Shown here one piece after another: positions 1 through 11,006 of a stretch of 64,000 nucleotides of DNA; the stretch's first letter is position 1; every line of letters begins with the position of its first letter. The position numbers were made by a program, and so were the translations under genes. The stretch is taken from NCBI GenBank assembly GCA_030407085.1, contig CM059582.1, positions 207,172,001 to 207,236,000 on the forward strand, read 5' to 3'. The notes below the pieces were generated by a model, which saw only the letters and a list, made by a program, of their open reading frames with translations, was not told the origin of the DNA and ran no database searches. The stretch comes from Trichopria drosophilae. Lineage: Eukaryota > Arthropoda > Insecta > Hymenoptera > Diapriidae.

Positions 1-1081
1 GACTTCGGTATGAGGGACAACCTCTGCCTCTTCCACCTAGTCGGGAATATTCCTTCGTTGATACATGCGTTGTACACTTCAAGCAGCATCGCCGACGCTG
101 TCACAGCTATTATCTTCAGCGCCTTATTAGGCCCCTAGTTTGAACCCGGTGCCTTACTCGCGCGAAGTCTTCCCGCTGTGGCATCAGTTCTGCCTCCGTA
201 AATTGCGGTGGCTCCTGACGTATGTCGTCACCCTCCACTTCGCTCTGTCTCCATGCTCTGAGCTCGTGTATTTCTTGGGAAGAGAGTGTCAATTACGCTC
301 TCGACAAACACGTCATCTTCCAGCTCCACCGGTCGTTGTAGGTGGCCAAGTGTACCCATGACGAGTCTGTTGGGTTTTCCCCAGGTATCCTTGTAGGCTT
401 CTGCCTTTAGCCGCTTCCAGCATTCTCCTTTGCTCTTGCGGATTTCCAGAGTAAAACTTCTTCTGGCTTTCCTGTACTCTGCAACTAGTTGTTCATGTGC
501 ATTTGTGCCTCTAGCATGCTGTTGTTTCCTTCTGGATGCCAGGCAGATTTTTCTCGCCTCCTCGATTCTTTGATTCCACCAGTACCCTGGTGTTCTGTGA
601 GGCCTGCCCTTCTTATTTGGTACTGCCGCATCGCAGGCTCCAGCTAAGACCTTGGCTACCATATCAGCCTTATTTTCTGCAGCCAATTCCGTTCCTCGTC
701 CCCAAGCCTTGTGGAGAAACTGGACCTCTATCACCACTCCAAACTACGCTTCCAGCTTGTCCCTGTCCAGCTTGGGGACGAGGAACGGAATTGACCACGA
801 GGTGAACTTCGTATTCCTCCCATCCTAAAAGTGATGTAGCGGTGGTCGCTAAGAGTTTCTTTCTCGAGCACCGTCTATTCCACTGCTCGCCCCGCCTGGC
901 TCTCAGACGCTATTGTAACGTCGGAGAACGATGTTCCTCCCTCTTGCCGCCTCTCGAAGTTTGGTTTTCCGCCACGGTTAAGAACTATCACTCCCTGTCC
1001 CGCAGTAAGCTCTGCCAGCCTCTTTCCTCTGTAGTCTTCTAGGGGGACTCCTTTACTCCACAATGGTGACAATAACCTCAC
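1..1081 (-). pseudogene. LINE ORF2 remnant (endonuclease C-terminus, linker, RT start)
   Basis: Minus-strand frames show the end of the endonuclease (RRQEGGTSFSDVTIAS near 950-900, the SDVT motif preceding the strand that closes the fold). The inter-domain linker follows with the YWWNQRIEEAR block (near 590-550), typical of R1-like elements. The first reverse transcriptase block lies at 140-1. The endonuclease N-terminus is deleted. A short inverted duplication (about 676-703 against 767-795) lies between the endonuclease and linker pieces and disrupts the frame. The polymerase catalytic region would lie left of the window. Confidence 0.8.
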
Positions 1082-1092
1082 CTCTCGCTTCT

Positions 1093-2024
1093 TTAATACT
1101 GTGGGGGTTTAGGGGCCTTATCCAGTACAGCTTTGGGACTCCGCCTAATAATTGTCTGCCACACCGATGTATTTCGCTCTAATTCTTCGGTCTCTATTGA
1201 GCGTTCTTCCCCCTCTTCACCGACCTGACCGTTCACCGCTCCGCTGTTTCCGAGCTGCTCGCGTCGTTTGTCCCTTGTAGGTGCCACCTCGCCCCCAATT
1301 TTTTTCCCGGGATGCAACTCTGGCGGAGAAAGCACCTTCCGTTTCGCCGTCGTTATTGTCGCTGGTCCCGCTGTTCTAGGCGCATCGCTTCTAATCCCCC
1401 TCATATCGTTCATCAGTGACGGGTCAGTTTGCATCTCCGTTGCCACTGGTGCTTCAGGCTACTTCGCATGGAATCTAAGTTCGCTTTCTGCGCCCTTTCA
1501 TCCGCTATTTGTTTCCTGGAATCCAACAAGCGCTTTATCCTTACTTTCACCAGGACCATTGCCGCCTTGATCTCTTTGTGCACGTTGTATTTATCACGGA
1601 TAGTCTCATTTATCCTATTAACATGGTCGATCACCAGGCTCAGTGCTGTCTCCTAATCCTTCTCAGCTTGCGAGTCACAGCTGGCCAAGTTTGGTGCAGT
1701 AGTGCAATGTTTAAGCGGGGAGCCAATCACACTTCCCATCCTTCTGCGTACTGGCGTCTTGCCTGTTGGAGTCGCCTCGCCCTTTTTTCCCATCACCGGC
1801 GACCTCAGCACCTTCTCGCTCTTAGGGAATGGGTTAATGCGCTCCTCCGTGAATTCCTTCCCGTCGGGTGTCGCGGAACCCATCGCTTCATCGTCGCTGT
1901 CATTTGGTGTTGGGGATGATAATCGATTTTCCCCAGAAAATACAGGGGGGGGAGGACTTCCCAGATTGGCATAGGTTTCGGCAAGTGCCGCAACTCCTTT
2001 GCTCGTAGTACTTATATAGTACAT
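1093..2024 (-). pseudogene. LINE ORF1 (gag-like) remnant
   Basis: Three overlapping minus-strand reading frames (2024-1653, 1634-1413, 1446-1093) give one low-complexity, charged gag-like product with a short helical segment (DHVNRINETIRDKYNVHKEI) in the middle. At least two frameshifts are needed to follow it. No CCHC zinc knuckles remain; these normally close ORF1 in this clade. It would have packaged the element's RNA. It is recognised mostly by position upstream of the endonuclease remnant. Confidence 0.6.
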
Positions 2025-2171
2025 ATAGTATTTGCACTATATTTTCAACCGTCTCGTTTGTACGGTTCCATGGCTCCTTTTTGCGACTCGATGTTTTAAC
2101 TCCACTAGTAGCATTATATGCAACTGAGGCCAAGTTATCAACCTCAGTAGCACTGCGGTCGCCGAACGCAA

Positions 2172-2214
2172 TCTAACCTAACCTGACTTAACCTAACCTA
2201 ATCTAACCTAACTT
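2172..2214. repeat. Degenerate (CCTAA)n telomere-like tract
   Basis: About nine 5-bp units of CTAAC with occasional changes (CTGAC, TTAAC, CTAAT). On the other strand this is TTAGG, the ancestral insect telomere repeat. It sits between the LINE 5' side and the 3' part of the GON4L gene, so it is interstitial here rather than a chromosome end. Confidence 0.75.
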
Positions 2215-2362
2215 AATTTATTTTGTTAAAATGTTTAATATATTATGTTGAAATGGTCATTCGTTGAAAAATGTTTATGATGAAGTTATATTGTGGTGAA
2301 AACATACTTGTGTTGAAAAGTTATGTGTTGAATAGTAGCGACAATATTACGAAAGAATTTAC

Positions 2363-2634
2363 CTGTTTAACATTGCGATCTTTTAATGTTTCACTAATCA
2401 ACTGAAAAGTTTTCTCCGAGTAATCTTTTTGTATGTTCGACAATAACACCATATCTTCCTGCCTGGTCCACGGCTTATCCTCAATCTGCGGTTCCGAATT
2501 CACACTATTTTCTGAATCGCTAGTAATTTCCATTTTGTCGACATTGTCAGTTGCGAACATTTTTTCTGGACTCGATGTAAAATCTTCATCTTGTTGAAGA
2601 ACTTCGGTCCCTACGTCGTCGATTTTACTTCCAG
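2363..2634 (-). CDS. mute: mute exon 12 (start of C-terminal SANT/Myb-like domain)
   Basis: Encodes an acidic linker and then DKPWTRQEDMVLLSNIQ, with further helix residues up to RNVKQ, where a GTAAAT donor follows at 2362. Read-through gives only a few more residues before a stop at 2321. The third helix expected of a SANT fold is therefore on a further exon, not visible between here and the LINE; it may lie left of the window. Confidence 0.8.
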
Positions 2635-5600
2635 CTAAAAATTAACTTTTTACTCTAAAATTCTAAAGACAAATGTGAATTACTTACATGAATCTAATCC
2701 CTTTCGTCTACTGCGGTTACTCGAACTCTTTTTACTCGATTCTCCGGTTCGTTGAGACGATCTATGAGTACGAAATGCTTTCGCAACTGTTTGACCTTCC
2801 AAAACTTTCGGTGGCGACTTTGCTGCTGCCCTTTTCGATTTCCAGTTTTTATCGACTTCTTGACCATCTTTACTCGGAGAACCTTGCGGCTGTAATTTCA
2901 CGGTGCTTTCTTCTGCGTCGGCTTTCCATGATTTTCTTCTTCTACGCGTAGGTAATGGAATTAATCTATCGGCAGTCTTAATCGACACTCTCGCTATGTT
3001 TTCAAGTTTCTCGTTGTCCTCTCCGGGGAAAGTTATTTTAGCTGGCCTTAATCCTTGCGACGTTTGTAAATACAACCTTCCATTCAAAAACTGCAAAGAC
3101 ACGTCAGTATTTTTAACTAAATTTGAGGAAAATGCTGTCGTACTTACTCTGGTTCCGCAGGACGGACAATGTTCGTTGGTTGCTTTTAATTTCGTTTGAT
3201 CGGCTGCAATATGACAGTCGCATTTACATGCGTCACCTCCGTAAGGATCTTCTTGAGGTACCGCAACAGGAAGTTCCATATTTTCATACAATTCCGGTGC
3301 ATCTTTATCGTATATTTTGTTCTTGTCGTGAGGTCCAACCGGGCAGGTTAGGTTTTCGAACAGATGCGAACCGAATAAACTATTCAAACGTATCTCATTA
3401 GTATCGAATTTTTATAAACTTTTTAAAAACTTACCTTTCTGGAGGTTTTCCGGTTGGGAGAACTTGTAAAAATTTGTCCATTATCAAAGAGTGTCCTTTA
3501 AGAGCCGATCCCATTATTTCTTGAGCTCCTTTCACGGTGATTGTTGGGTCGGTTGCCATTCTAGTAATTGCTTGCATAACTTTAGCAAGTCGAGACGGTT
3601 GCTTATTGAAATAAACTTGAGCAACGTTGACAAATTCGCTCATTTTTAACATCATCCTATGCTCTCCGGACTTATCGATCATCGCAGCCTGGTTAGGGGT
3701 TAGGAATAATAAGAAATCCGAACTAAGATCCGGGTAAGCCCTTAACTTTTCTTGAATTTTCAAGTAGAGGTCGATGGTTAACCGATCTTGAATTGTTTCA
3801 GTATCGTCTGTTCGGATTCGTTTATTTGCGTGACCGCATTCTGCACTTCGACTTGTATTATCTAATTTCTCACTATATTCCAAGTACAATTGTAATACTG
3901 ACTTAAATGTCTCCGGGTCTCGAGACTCTAATGATACGTGTAGTTTTTGAATATAGGAATCCGCAAATTCTGAAAAAATTGGTGTCGTAAATTACTCGAT
4001 ACGGGAAAAAAATTAAGTAAACTTACTGGTAGCTCTTTCTTCGAGGTTTAAGCTTGTTTCAGCTTGGGTCAGTCTTTTCATATTTTCTTGTTCTCTCGCT
4101 TGTTTAGTTTTCTTTCTTACTGTGTTTTTCTTAATCGTTGTACTCGCTAACATTAATTCTGCTATCTCATCTTCATTATCCTGGAAAAATATGAATTAAC
4201 CACTTCGTTGTTAATGTATCATATGTGTACATTTTTAAATAACTATTTATATATTATAAAAAAATATGTTTAATAGCACGAAATTTGGTATACTATAGTT
4301 TTTCAGGTCGCCGAATACGAATCTGAGGACACCGTTTCAAAATTAAATATGGTGGCTACAAGTTATATAATATAATAAAGAGATATAGTTTATAATAAAT
4401 ATATATATAAAAATATATAATAAAATTAGCTTTTGAAGCAAATTTTGTTCTGTTCGTGGAAAACGGCTGAAATTTATTACTCCAGTGTTTTTGGGGTCGC
4501 CGATTACGAATCTGATCTCAGATTTTCAAAATTTAAAATGGCAGATCCAAGATGGCAGACGAACTTTTAAAAATTCGTCGGATTCGCTTAAAAATCGCCA
4601 GTCGGGGGTTTTTGAAGTTGCTGATACGAATCTGATGTCAGATTTTCAAAATTCAAAATGGCGAATCCAATATGGCGGCTACAAGTTATATGCTTTTGAA
4701 GCAAATTTTGTTTTGTTCGTGGAAAACGGCTGAAATTTATTACTCGAAGGTTTTTGGGGTCACTCATTACGAATTTGATCTAAGATTTTTAAAATTAAAA
4801 ATGGCGGATCCAAGATGGCTGATTGTAGTGCAAAATTTACTTGATCTAACTGAGATTTGTTATTCGGGGTATTTTGAGGTCGCTGATTACGAATCTGGTC
4901 TCAGATTTTTAAAATTAAAAAATGGCGGACCCAATATGGCGGCTACAAGTTATATACTTTCGAAGCAAATTTTGTTCTGTTCGTGGAAAACGGATGAAAT
5001 TTGTTATTCGTGGGTTTTCGGGATCGCTGAATACGAATCTGGTCTTAGATGATCAAAATTCAAAATGGCGGATCCAAAATATCGGAGGAATTTGTAAAAA
5101 TTCATCGGATTCACTTAAAAATCGTTAGTCGGGGGTTTTTGGAGTTGCTGATTACGAATCTGATCTCAGATTTTAAAAATTAAAAATGGCGGCTACAAAT
5201 ATTTATGCTTTTGAAGCAAATTTTGTTCTGTTCGTGGAAAACGGCTGAGATTTATTACACGGAGGTTTTTGGAGTCGCTGATTACGAATATTATCTCAGA
5301 TTTTCAAAATTCAAAATGGCGTATCCAAGATATAGCGGACGAATAAAAAAAAACAACGGATTCGCTTGAAACTCATTAGTCGGGCATTTTTGGAGTTGCT
5401 GAATACGAATCTGATATCAGATTTTCAAACTCAAAATGGCGGATACAATATGCCGGCTACAAGTTATATACTTCAAAAGCAAATTTTGTTCTGTTAGTAG
5501 AAAACGACTGAAATTCATTACGCGGGAGTTTTTGGAATCGCTGATTACGAATCGGACCTCAGATTTTAAAAATTAAAAATGGCGTCTACAAGTGTTATGC

Positions 5601-8600
5601 TTTTGAAGGAAATTTTGTTCTCTTCGTGGAAAACAGATGAAATTTATTACTCGGGGGTTTTTAGGCTTGCTGATTACGAATCTGATCTCAGATTTTAAAA
5701 TTCAAAATGGAGAATCCAATACGGCGTCTAAATGTTATATGCTTCAAAAGCCAATTTCGTTCTGTTCATGGAAAACGACTGAAATTTATTACTCGGGAGT
5801 GTTTGGAGTCGCTGATTACGAATCTGATCTCAGATTTTAAAAATTAAAAATGGCGGATTAAAATGGCGACTACAAGTTATATGCTTTTGAAGCAAATTTT
5901 GTTCTGGTCGTGGAAAACGGCTGAAATGTATTACTCGGGGATTTTTGGGGTCGCTGATTACGAATCTGATCTTAGATTTTAAAATTCAAAATGGTGGATC
6001 CAAAATAGCAGACGAATTTTTCAAAATTCATCGGATTCGCTTAAAAATCGTCAGTCGGGGGTTTTTGAAGTTGCTGATACGAATCTGATGTCAGATTTTC
6101 AAAATTCAAAATGGCGAATCCAATATGGCGGCTACAAGTTATATACTTTTGAAGCAAATTTTGTTCTGGTCGTGGAAAACGGCTGAAATTTATTACTCGG
6201 GGATTTTTGGGGTCGCTGATTACGAATCTGATCTTAGATTTTAAAATTTAAAATAGCGGATCCAAGATAGCGTACAGAGATACAAAAAGCTACTTGATCC
6301 CGCCGAAATTTGATATTTGAAAATTCAAAATGGCGAATACAATATGATTCATCTGAAATTATTATATTAGCTTGATATATTTTAGGTATTTTTGGTGGCA
6401 GAACAGAAATTCAAAATGTACATCATCTACAACAAACATATCATTCTGTTCATAAAAAATATTTATTTCTTCATTAGACTCCTCAATTTCTTCAGCAAAC
6501 CATTAATTCATTTTCGTTACAGTCCGAAAAAATAGATTTATCGCTTTCTGAAGAATTTGAACAGTTCTCTTTACATTTTTTTTAATAAATATAATTCTCT
6601 TATAGAAAATAAAATTAATTATTTCTTTGCCGTTTATACTTAAATAATAATTATCGAGAATTTCTTGGTTTGACGACATATATACAAATTGTAAACAATA
6701 GGGGAAATAAACATAATTCTACTATAAACGTACATAAAAATAGGAGATTAATTTTTTCTAATAAAACATAACCTTACCCCTCTTTTACTCGATCCGGATT
6801 CTTCATCTTCGCTCTTCGCTGACTGTTCATCCATCTTTTTTCTTGCCGGAACATTACAATTCATCAATTTCATATTCTGAGCACTTTTAATCTTTGCCAA
6901 TCGAGGACTAGTCATTCTTAACCTAACAGGTCTCGCAGTATCTTCTTGCATTTCAATTTCATTCTCGTTCGAAATATTCATCATATTAACTACTATATTT
7001 CTCGCCGAAGGATCCACTTCAAACATTAAAGGTTCATAAAAAGCCGGAAGTATTTCATCACTTATCGACTTATTTCTCCGAGCTAATTTTTCTTGTAGTT
7101 TTAATTTTTGCAGTGGACTCGCTACTCTTCCCTTGTAGTCGTATTCATTTATTTTCTTTTTACGTGCCTAAAAAAAAACTTACATTAGACATATTTTAAC
7201 CACTTCAATGGTAATGGATCATATATGTAAAAAAAAAAATTATTGACAAACGTGGAATTTGCATGAAACTTCGTATACCAAGATATTTTGGGTCGCTGAA
7301 TCCGAATCTGTCGTCAAAATAGGAAAATTCAAAATGGCGGATCCAATATGACGGCTATAAATTTGCTAAATTTATTAAAATGTGCGGCGCACATTTTTCT
7401 TTATACGGAAAACAGCTGAAAATTGTTACACGGGGGTTTTCGGGGTCGCTGATTACGAATCTGAAGTTAGATTTTGAAAATTCAAAATGACGGATCCAAG
7501 ATGGCCGACCGAAATGCGAAAAATTACCCAAACTTTATGAAACTGGGTTCTCAGGGGTTTTCGGGGTCGCTGATTACGAATCTGAAGTTAGATTTTGAAA
7601 ATTCAAAATTTCGGTTCCAAGATGGCCGACATAAATGTAAAAAATTTACTTGATTTTGATGAAAGTTGGTACTCGGGAATTTTTTGGATCGCTGATTACG
7701 AATTTAAAGTCAGATTTTGTAAATTCAAAATGGCGGATCCAAGATGGCAGACGAATTTTTCAAAAAACATTGGATTCGCTTGCAACTCATTAGTTAGGCA
7801 TTTTCGGAGTTGCTGATTTCGAATCTGATTTCAGATTTTCAAAATTAAAAATGGCGAATCCAAGTTTTTATGCTTGAAGCAAATTTTATTCTGTTCGTGG
7901 AAAACGGCTGAAATGTATTACTCGGGGATCTTTGGGCTCGCTGATTACGAATCTGATCTCAAATTTTCAACATTCAAAATGGCGGATCCAAGATAGTGGA
8001 CGATTTAAACAAAAAAATCTGATTCGCTTGAAACTCGTTAATTCGGAGTTTTTTGGGTCACTGATTACGAATTTGATCTCAGATTTTCAAAATTAAAAAT
8101 GGCGAATCCAAGTTTTTATGCTTGATGCAAATTTTATTCTGTTCGTGGAAAACGGCTGAAATTTATTACTCCGGTGTTTTTGGGGTCGCCGATTACGAAT
8201 CTGATCTCAAATTTTCAACATTCAAAATGGCGGATCCAAGATGGCGGCTACAAGTTATGCCTTTGAAGCAAATTTTGCTCTGTTCGTGGAAATCGGATGA
8301 AATTTATTACTCGGGGGTTCTTGCGGTCGCTGATTATGAATCTGATCGCAGATTTTAAAATTCAAAATGGCGGAGCTAATATGGCGCCTACAAGTTATAT
8401 GCTTTTGAAGCAAATTTTGTTCTATGCGTGGAAAACGGCTGAAATTTACTATTTCGGGGTTTTTGGGGTCGCTGATTACGAATCTGATGTTAGATTATCA
8501 AAATTCAAAATGGAGGATCCAATACGGCGTCTATATGTTATATGCTTCAAAAGTAAAGTTGGTACTCGGGAATTTTTTGGGTCGCTGATTACGAATTTCA

Positions 8601-11006
8601 AGTCAGATTTTGTAAATTCAAAATGGTGGATCCAAGATGGCCGACATAAATGTGAAATATTACTTGATTTTTTAAATGATTAATTAAATGTTATATTTTA
8701 GGAAAAAATGGAACCCGTGTTTCACCGTTTTTCGATATCTTAAGTACAGGGCTGTACAATTACAATTTAATTAAAATTTACTTACTCGTTTAAGATAATA
8801 TTGCCATTCCAGCGGCAATGATTTATACGGTCGATTCCTTGGCGCTACAAGTTCACAATCCTTGATTTCATACTTAACCCTCGGTGCGAAACCAGTTTCA
8901 AAATAATGCTGTAAATCACAAAAAAACATTTATTAACCATTTTTTTGTGTGTTTTGAACAATTACCTTTATTGCATTCGGTTTGTTTTGTGACCGTCTCT
9001 TCCTTATGTGTCCCATCAAGGGAAACAAATCTCTGCAAGGTACCATGTAAGTTCGTGTAAGTTGTAACGCATCGATGTACTGAATTTTCTTCGACTTAAA
9101 CTTAGTCGGCAGAGTTTTAGCATATGGAATAAACTGTTCCAACCCCAGTGCAATAAGACTGTATAACAAAATAGTAAAACAAAACAGAATTTACAGTATT
9201 ACAAATAAGTAACTTCGAGAAAATGTACTTACTGTTCTTCCGAGTCTAAATAATTTCCTTTGCGGTTACTTCTATGTTTTAAAATTCCCAGCGGAAGAAG
9301 TTCCGGATAACAAAGAGCTTTGCAAGACAAAATTAAATGTACTTGAACCGGATGTAGTGACGCAAAGTATTTCTTCTTATTTTTCTGTGCTTCTTTTTCC
9401 AGTTCCATTTCTTCGCAGACGATATCAAAATATTCTGCTTCGAATTTTCGATCTGATAATTTTTCTTCCCAATCGTTGACCAATTGTAACGCATCATTCA
9501 AATTCTTTGCATTAAACGCAGAAGTTGGTCCTGCGCTCAAGTACTTTAGACTATTTAGGTTATCTTTATAAATTTTAGAATTCTTATGCCATTCTGGATG
9601 TTTGTAGGTTAGTACAAATCCTTGCGCAGCCAGCTGAACATGTTGACAAAATTGCATTTCTAATAATTTTTGTTGTTCGACGTTTACAAGTTTTGGTAAT
9701 TCTGGTTCGGCTAAAACTGGAAGAAGATCGACCATTGAATTGTTCAATGAATTACTCTCTGTTGGCCACGATGTACTTTCTGGAAATCTTTTCTTCTTTG
9801 GAACTTCTTGCTGCTTCGAATACATGTCGGCAAATTCGAAAAGTTCCGCAACCAAACTGTTGAGTTCTTTACGAGTTACTTTAACACCTTTGTCGCTCCT
9901 AAGTTCCTCTTTGTCGACTGCTACAAAATTTAAATTAGAAACAGCCATAACCTAAAATATAAAAATTACTCACGAAAATCAGACTCGACGTCTTGTAAAA
10001 TGTTATATTCTGGATCTGCTTCTGGGTCGTCTTCGATGTCAATTTGTTGTGGAAGCGGCTTGTTAAATTCGCTTAAAAATTGAGACCATTCTTCGTCGAC
10101 TTCCCAATCCCAGTCGTACATATCAGTCGTTATATCAGGCGGAATAAAAGCTTGTTCGATTTGTTCCAACGGAGTTTCGCTTAAACAAAGTTTGGAACGG
10201 GTTCGTTGTCCGATGTTTTCCCCCTGCGATACAATTTCTGGAACACTAAAAAGTAATTTAGTAAAATTTTTTTAAATTTCGTATTTTTAGACTTACGTTG
10301 GAACTTTGAAGGTTCCGTCGTAAACGATATCTAACGGATCAGATTCGACTAATGGAGATTCTGCAGGAATGGTCGATGCATCTCTATCGTCGTCGCTTTT
10401 GTCGTCTTGATCGTCGATATTATCAGGACGATATTCTTCGTCAGATTCATCTTCGGCGAGATCTTCGTGAATCAGAGCTTGAACTTCTGACGTTGGAGCT
10501 TTTAATGGTGTGATAGGCCAAGGAATATCTGGCTGTGCTATTGCTAAAGCTCTAAAAGTTTAAAAAATATTAATAAACAATCAAACGGACGAAAGAAATG
10601 TTGGTATTTACTTGGCTTTTGCTCTGGTAAGTTTCGGTTCGAATACGATATCATCGTCCATGTTTTTTAGTCGTTTTTGAACCATTGCCATGACATGTTC
10701 GTTGGTTATGACATGTTTTAATATGTTTTTTACGTTTGTGGCGGTTAGGTTAGTTTTCGCAGCTTTTGCGTCTAACTGACGTTCGATTTCTTCTTCCATT
10801 TCTTCCAATCCCCAATCGGGCATTGTTTGACGGGTTGGTTTACTTGCGGCATTGTAGTTTTCGACCTGCGAAACATCAATTTGCAAAACATTTGTGTCAG
10901 AGTCGGAGGATGCGTCGCTGGCACTGTTATCGGGATCTAGGTTCAATGAGAATGATAAATTGCATTTCTTCCAAGATTCTGGAGTTTTTTCCTCGTCTTG
11001 AGGCAT
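2363..11006 (-). CDS. mute: GON4L / muscle wasted (mute) family chromatin regulator, 12 exons, 3' end not found
   Basis: Nuclear transcriptional corepressor and histone-gene regulator of the GON-4-like family. Exons joined by GT-AG sites with matching phase: 11006-10612, 10551-10297, 10245-9974, 9920-9233, 9158-8966, 8908-8786, 7167-6778, 4180-4027, 3969-3435, 3379-3148, 3090-2688, 2634-2363 (about 1304 codons). Recognition points are an acidic N-terminus, the block PPDITTDMYDWDWEVDEEW (exon 3), the conserved ALGLEQF region (exon 5), a paired-amphipathic-helix-like region (exon 9), a Cys/His-rich patch (exon 10), and a C-terminal SANT/Myb-like start, KPWTRQEDMVLL (exon 12). The ATG at 11004-11006 follows a 5' UTR acceptor near 11030. 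Introns 6 and 7 are filled with satellite. The final exon, which should complete the SANT-like domain, is not visible, and a LINE lies just downstream. Gene identity is strong; the symbol is by family. Confidence 0.9.
2688..3379 (-). CDS. mute: mute exons 10 and 11, separated by a 57-bp intron
   Basis: Exon 10 (3379-3148) contains a Cys/His-rich patch (CKCDCHI and CPSCGTR). Exon 11 (3090-2688) contains FLNGRLYLQTSQGLRPAKI and a basic Ser/Arg-rich tail. The 57 bases between (3147-3091) are open in frame but start GTAAGT and end TCTTTGCAG. Removing them joins CGTR to FLNGR, which gives the better family match, so I call an intron. Its length divides by three, so retention would only insert 19 residues. 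Confidence 0.75.
3435..3969 (-). CDS. mute: mute exon 9 (paired amphipathic helix region)
   Basis: Starts FADSYIQKLHVSLESRDPE followed by SVLQLYLEYS, and later YLKIQEKLRAYPDLSSDFLL. Both look like the helix pairs of a PAH domain, the Sin3-type protein interaction fold found in GON4L proteins. It ends in LQVLPTGKPPE. Confidence 0.85.
4027..4180 (-). CDS. mute: mute exon 8
   Basis: A short exon beginning DNEDEIAELMLASTTIKKN, followed by a basic helix (RKKTKQAREQENMKRLTQAE). Acceptor TTTCCAG, donor GTAAGT at 4026, phase 1. Confidence 0.8.
4290..6360 (+). repeat. Satellite array A in mute intron 7
   Basis: Imperfect tandem copies of an approximately 110-150-bp unit. Shared blocks are ggtcgctgattacgaatctg, a cagattttcaaaattcaaaa block, then atggcggatccaa and atggcggctacaag. 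Two unit types alternate, one with a gaagcaaattttgttctgtt block and one with a ggattcgcttaaaaatcg block. Short ORFs in it (for instance 4672-5052) are only the repeat read through. The array fills most of the 2.6-kb intron. Confidence 0.9.
6778..7167 (-). CDS. mute: mute exon 7
   Basis: Begins ARKKKINEYDYKGRVASPLQ and runs to KSEDEESGSSKRG, a basic segment likely to act in the nucleus. It is isolated between two introns (8785-7168 and 6777-4181) that both carry the same satellite. Phase 0 at both ends. Confidence 0.85.
7255..8670 (+). repeat. Satellite array B in mute intron 6
   Basis: The same family as the array in the next intron, in the same orientation, with about eleven copies of more varied units. 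A perfect aagatggcggc core lies near 8238-8248. The intron is 8785-7168, so nearly all of it is satellite. Confidence 0.9.
8786..8908 (-). CDS. mute: mute exon 6
   Basis: A short 41-codon exon, HYFETGFAPRVKYEI to LPLEWQYYLKR, missed by simple ORF calling. Acceptor TTTACAG and donor GTAAGT are both strong, and both ends are phase 0. It lies just upstream of the 1.6-kb satellite-filled intron. Confidence 0.8.
8966..9158 (-). CDS. mute: mute exon 5 (ALGLEQF region)
   Basis: Starts with LIALGLEQFIPYAKTLP and continues through the LTRTYMVPCRDLFPLMGHIRK segment. This aligns with the family block that begins with an acidic residue plus LLALGL. It enters in phase 2 and leaves in phase 0. Confidence 0.85.
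9233..9920 (-). CDS. mute: mute exon 4 (long central exon)
   Basis: Carries the helical segment VTRKELNSLVAELFEF and the block LEMQFCQHVQLAAQGFVLTY, shared with GON4L proteins, ending near NYLDSEE. Two acceptors three bases apart (exon starting 9920 or 9917) both keep the frame. The in-frame ATG at 9948 is intronic sequence, not a start. Confidence 0.85.
9974..10245 (-). CDS. mute: mute exon 3 (PPDIT-DMYD block)
   Basis: Contains RTRSKLCLSETPLEQIEQAF followed by PPDITTDMYDWDWEVDEEW and EDDPEADPEYN, the most diagnostic block of the family. The donor GTGAGT at 9973 leaves phase 1. Confidence 0.9.
10297..10551 (-). CDS. mute: mute exon 2 (acidic stretch)
   Basis: Runs from ALAIAQPDIPWPITPLKAP to DIVYDGTFKVP. 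The middle is strongly acidic (EDLAEDESDEEYRPDN), as at this point of GON4L proteins. It is bounded by a TTTTAG acceptor and a GTAAGT donor at 10296; both ends are phase 2. Confidence 0.85.
10612..11006 (-). CDS. mute: mute exon 1 (N-terminus)
   Basis: Encodes the start MPQDEEKTPESWKK and the conserved segment from MPDWGLEEMEEEIERQL to ITNEHVMAMVQKRLKN. The donor is GTAAAT at 10611 (phase 2). A TTTGCAG acceptor ends at 11030 just upstream of the ATG, so at least one 5' non-coding exon exists. Confidence 0.85.

Larger units (their letters stand above)
1..2130 (-). mobile_element. Decayed R1-clade non-LTR retrotransposon (LINE), runs off the left edge
   Basis: Reading down the minus strand there is a gag-like ORF1 (about 2024-1093), the end of an apurinic-type endonuclease (1081-875), the linker before reverse transcriptase (737-228), and the start of reverse transcriptase at 140-1, where NKALK, VYNAC and EGIFP-x-RWK blocks can be read. 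This order and these motifs are those of the R1/I superfamily. ORF1 is split over several frames. Its C-terminal part, where zinc knuckles would lie, and the N-terminal half of the endonuclease are missing, so an internal deletion joins ORF1 to ORF2. The element is not functional. Its 5' side lies next to a CCTAA-type tract, which recalls the telomere-targeted TRAS/SART members of the clade, but target specificity is not shown. Confidence 0.85.

Noticed and set aside
4672..5052. 126-aa plus-strand ORF and similar ones at 8122-8683
   Set aside because: Each is simply the intronic satellite translated; the same residues recur at every unit, the frame shifts between units, and the region is intronic on the opposite strand.
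9740..9955. 71-aa plus-strand ORF over mute exon 4
   Set aside because: Shadow of the coding exon on the other strand.
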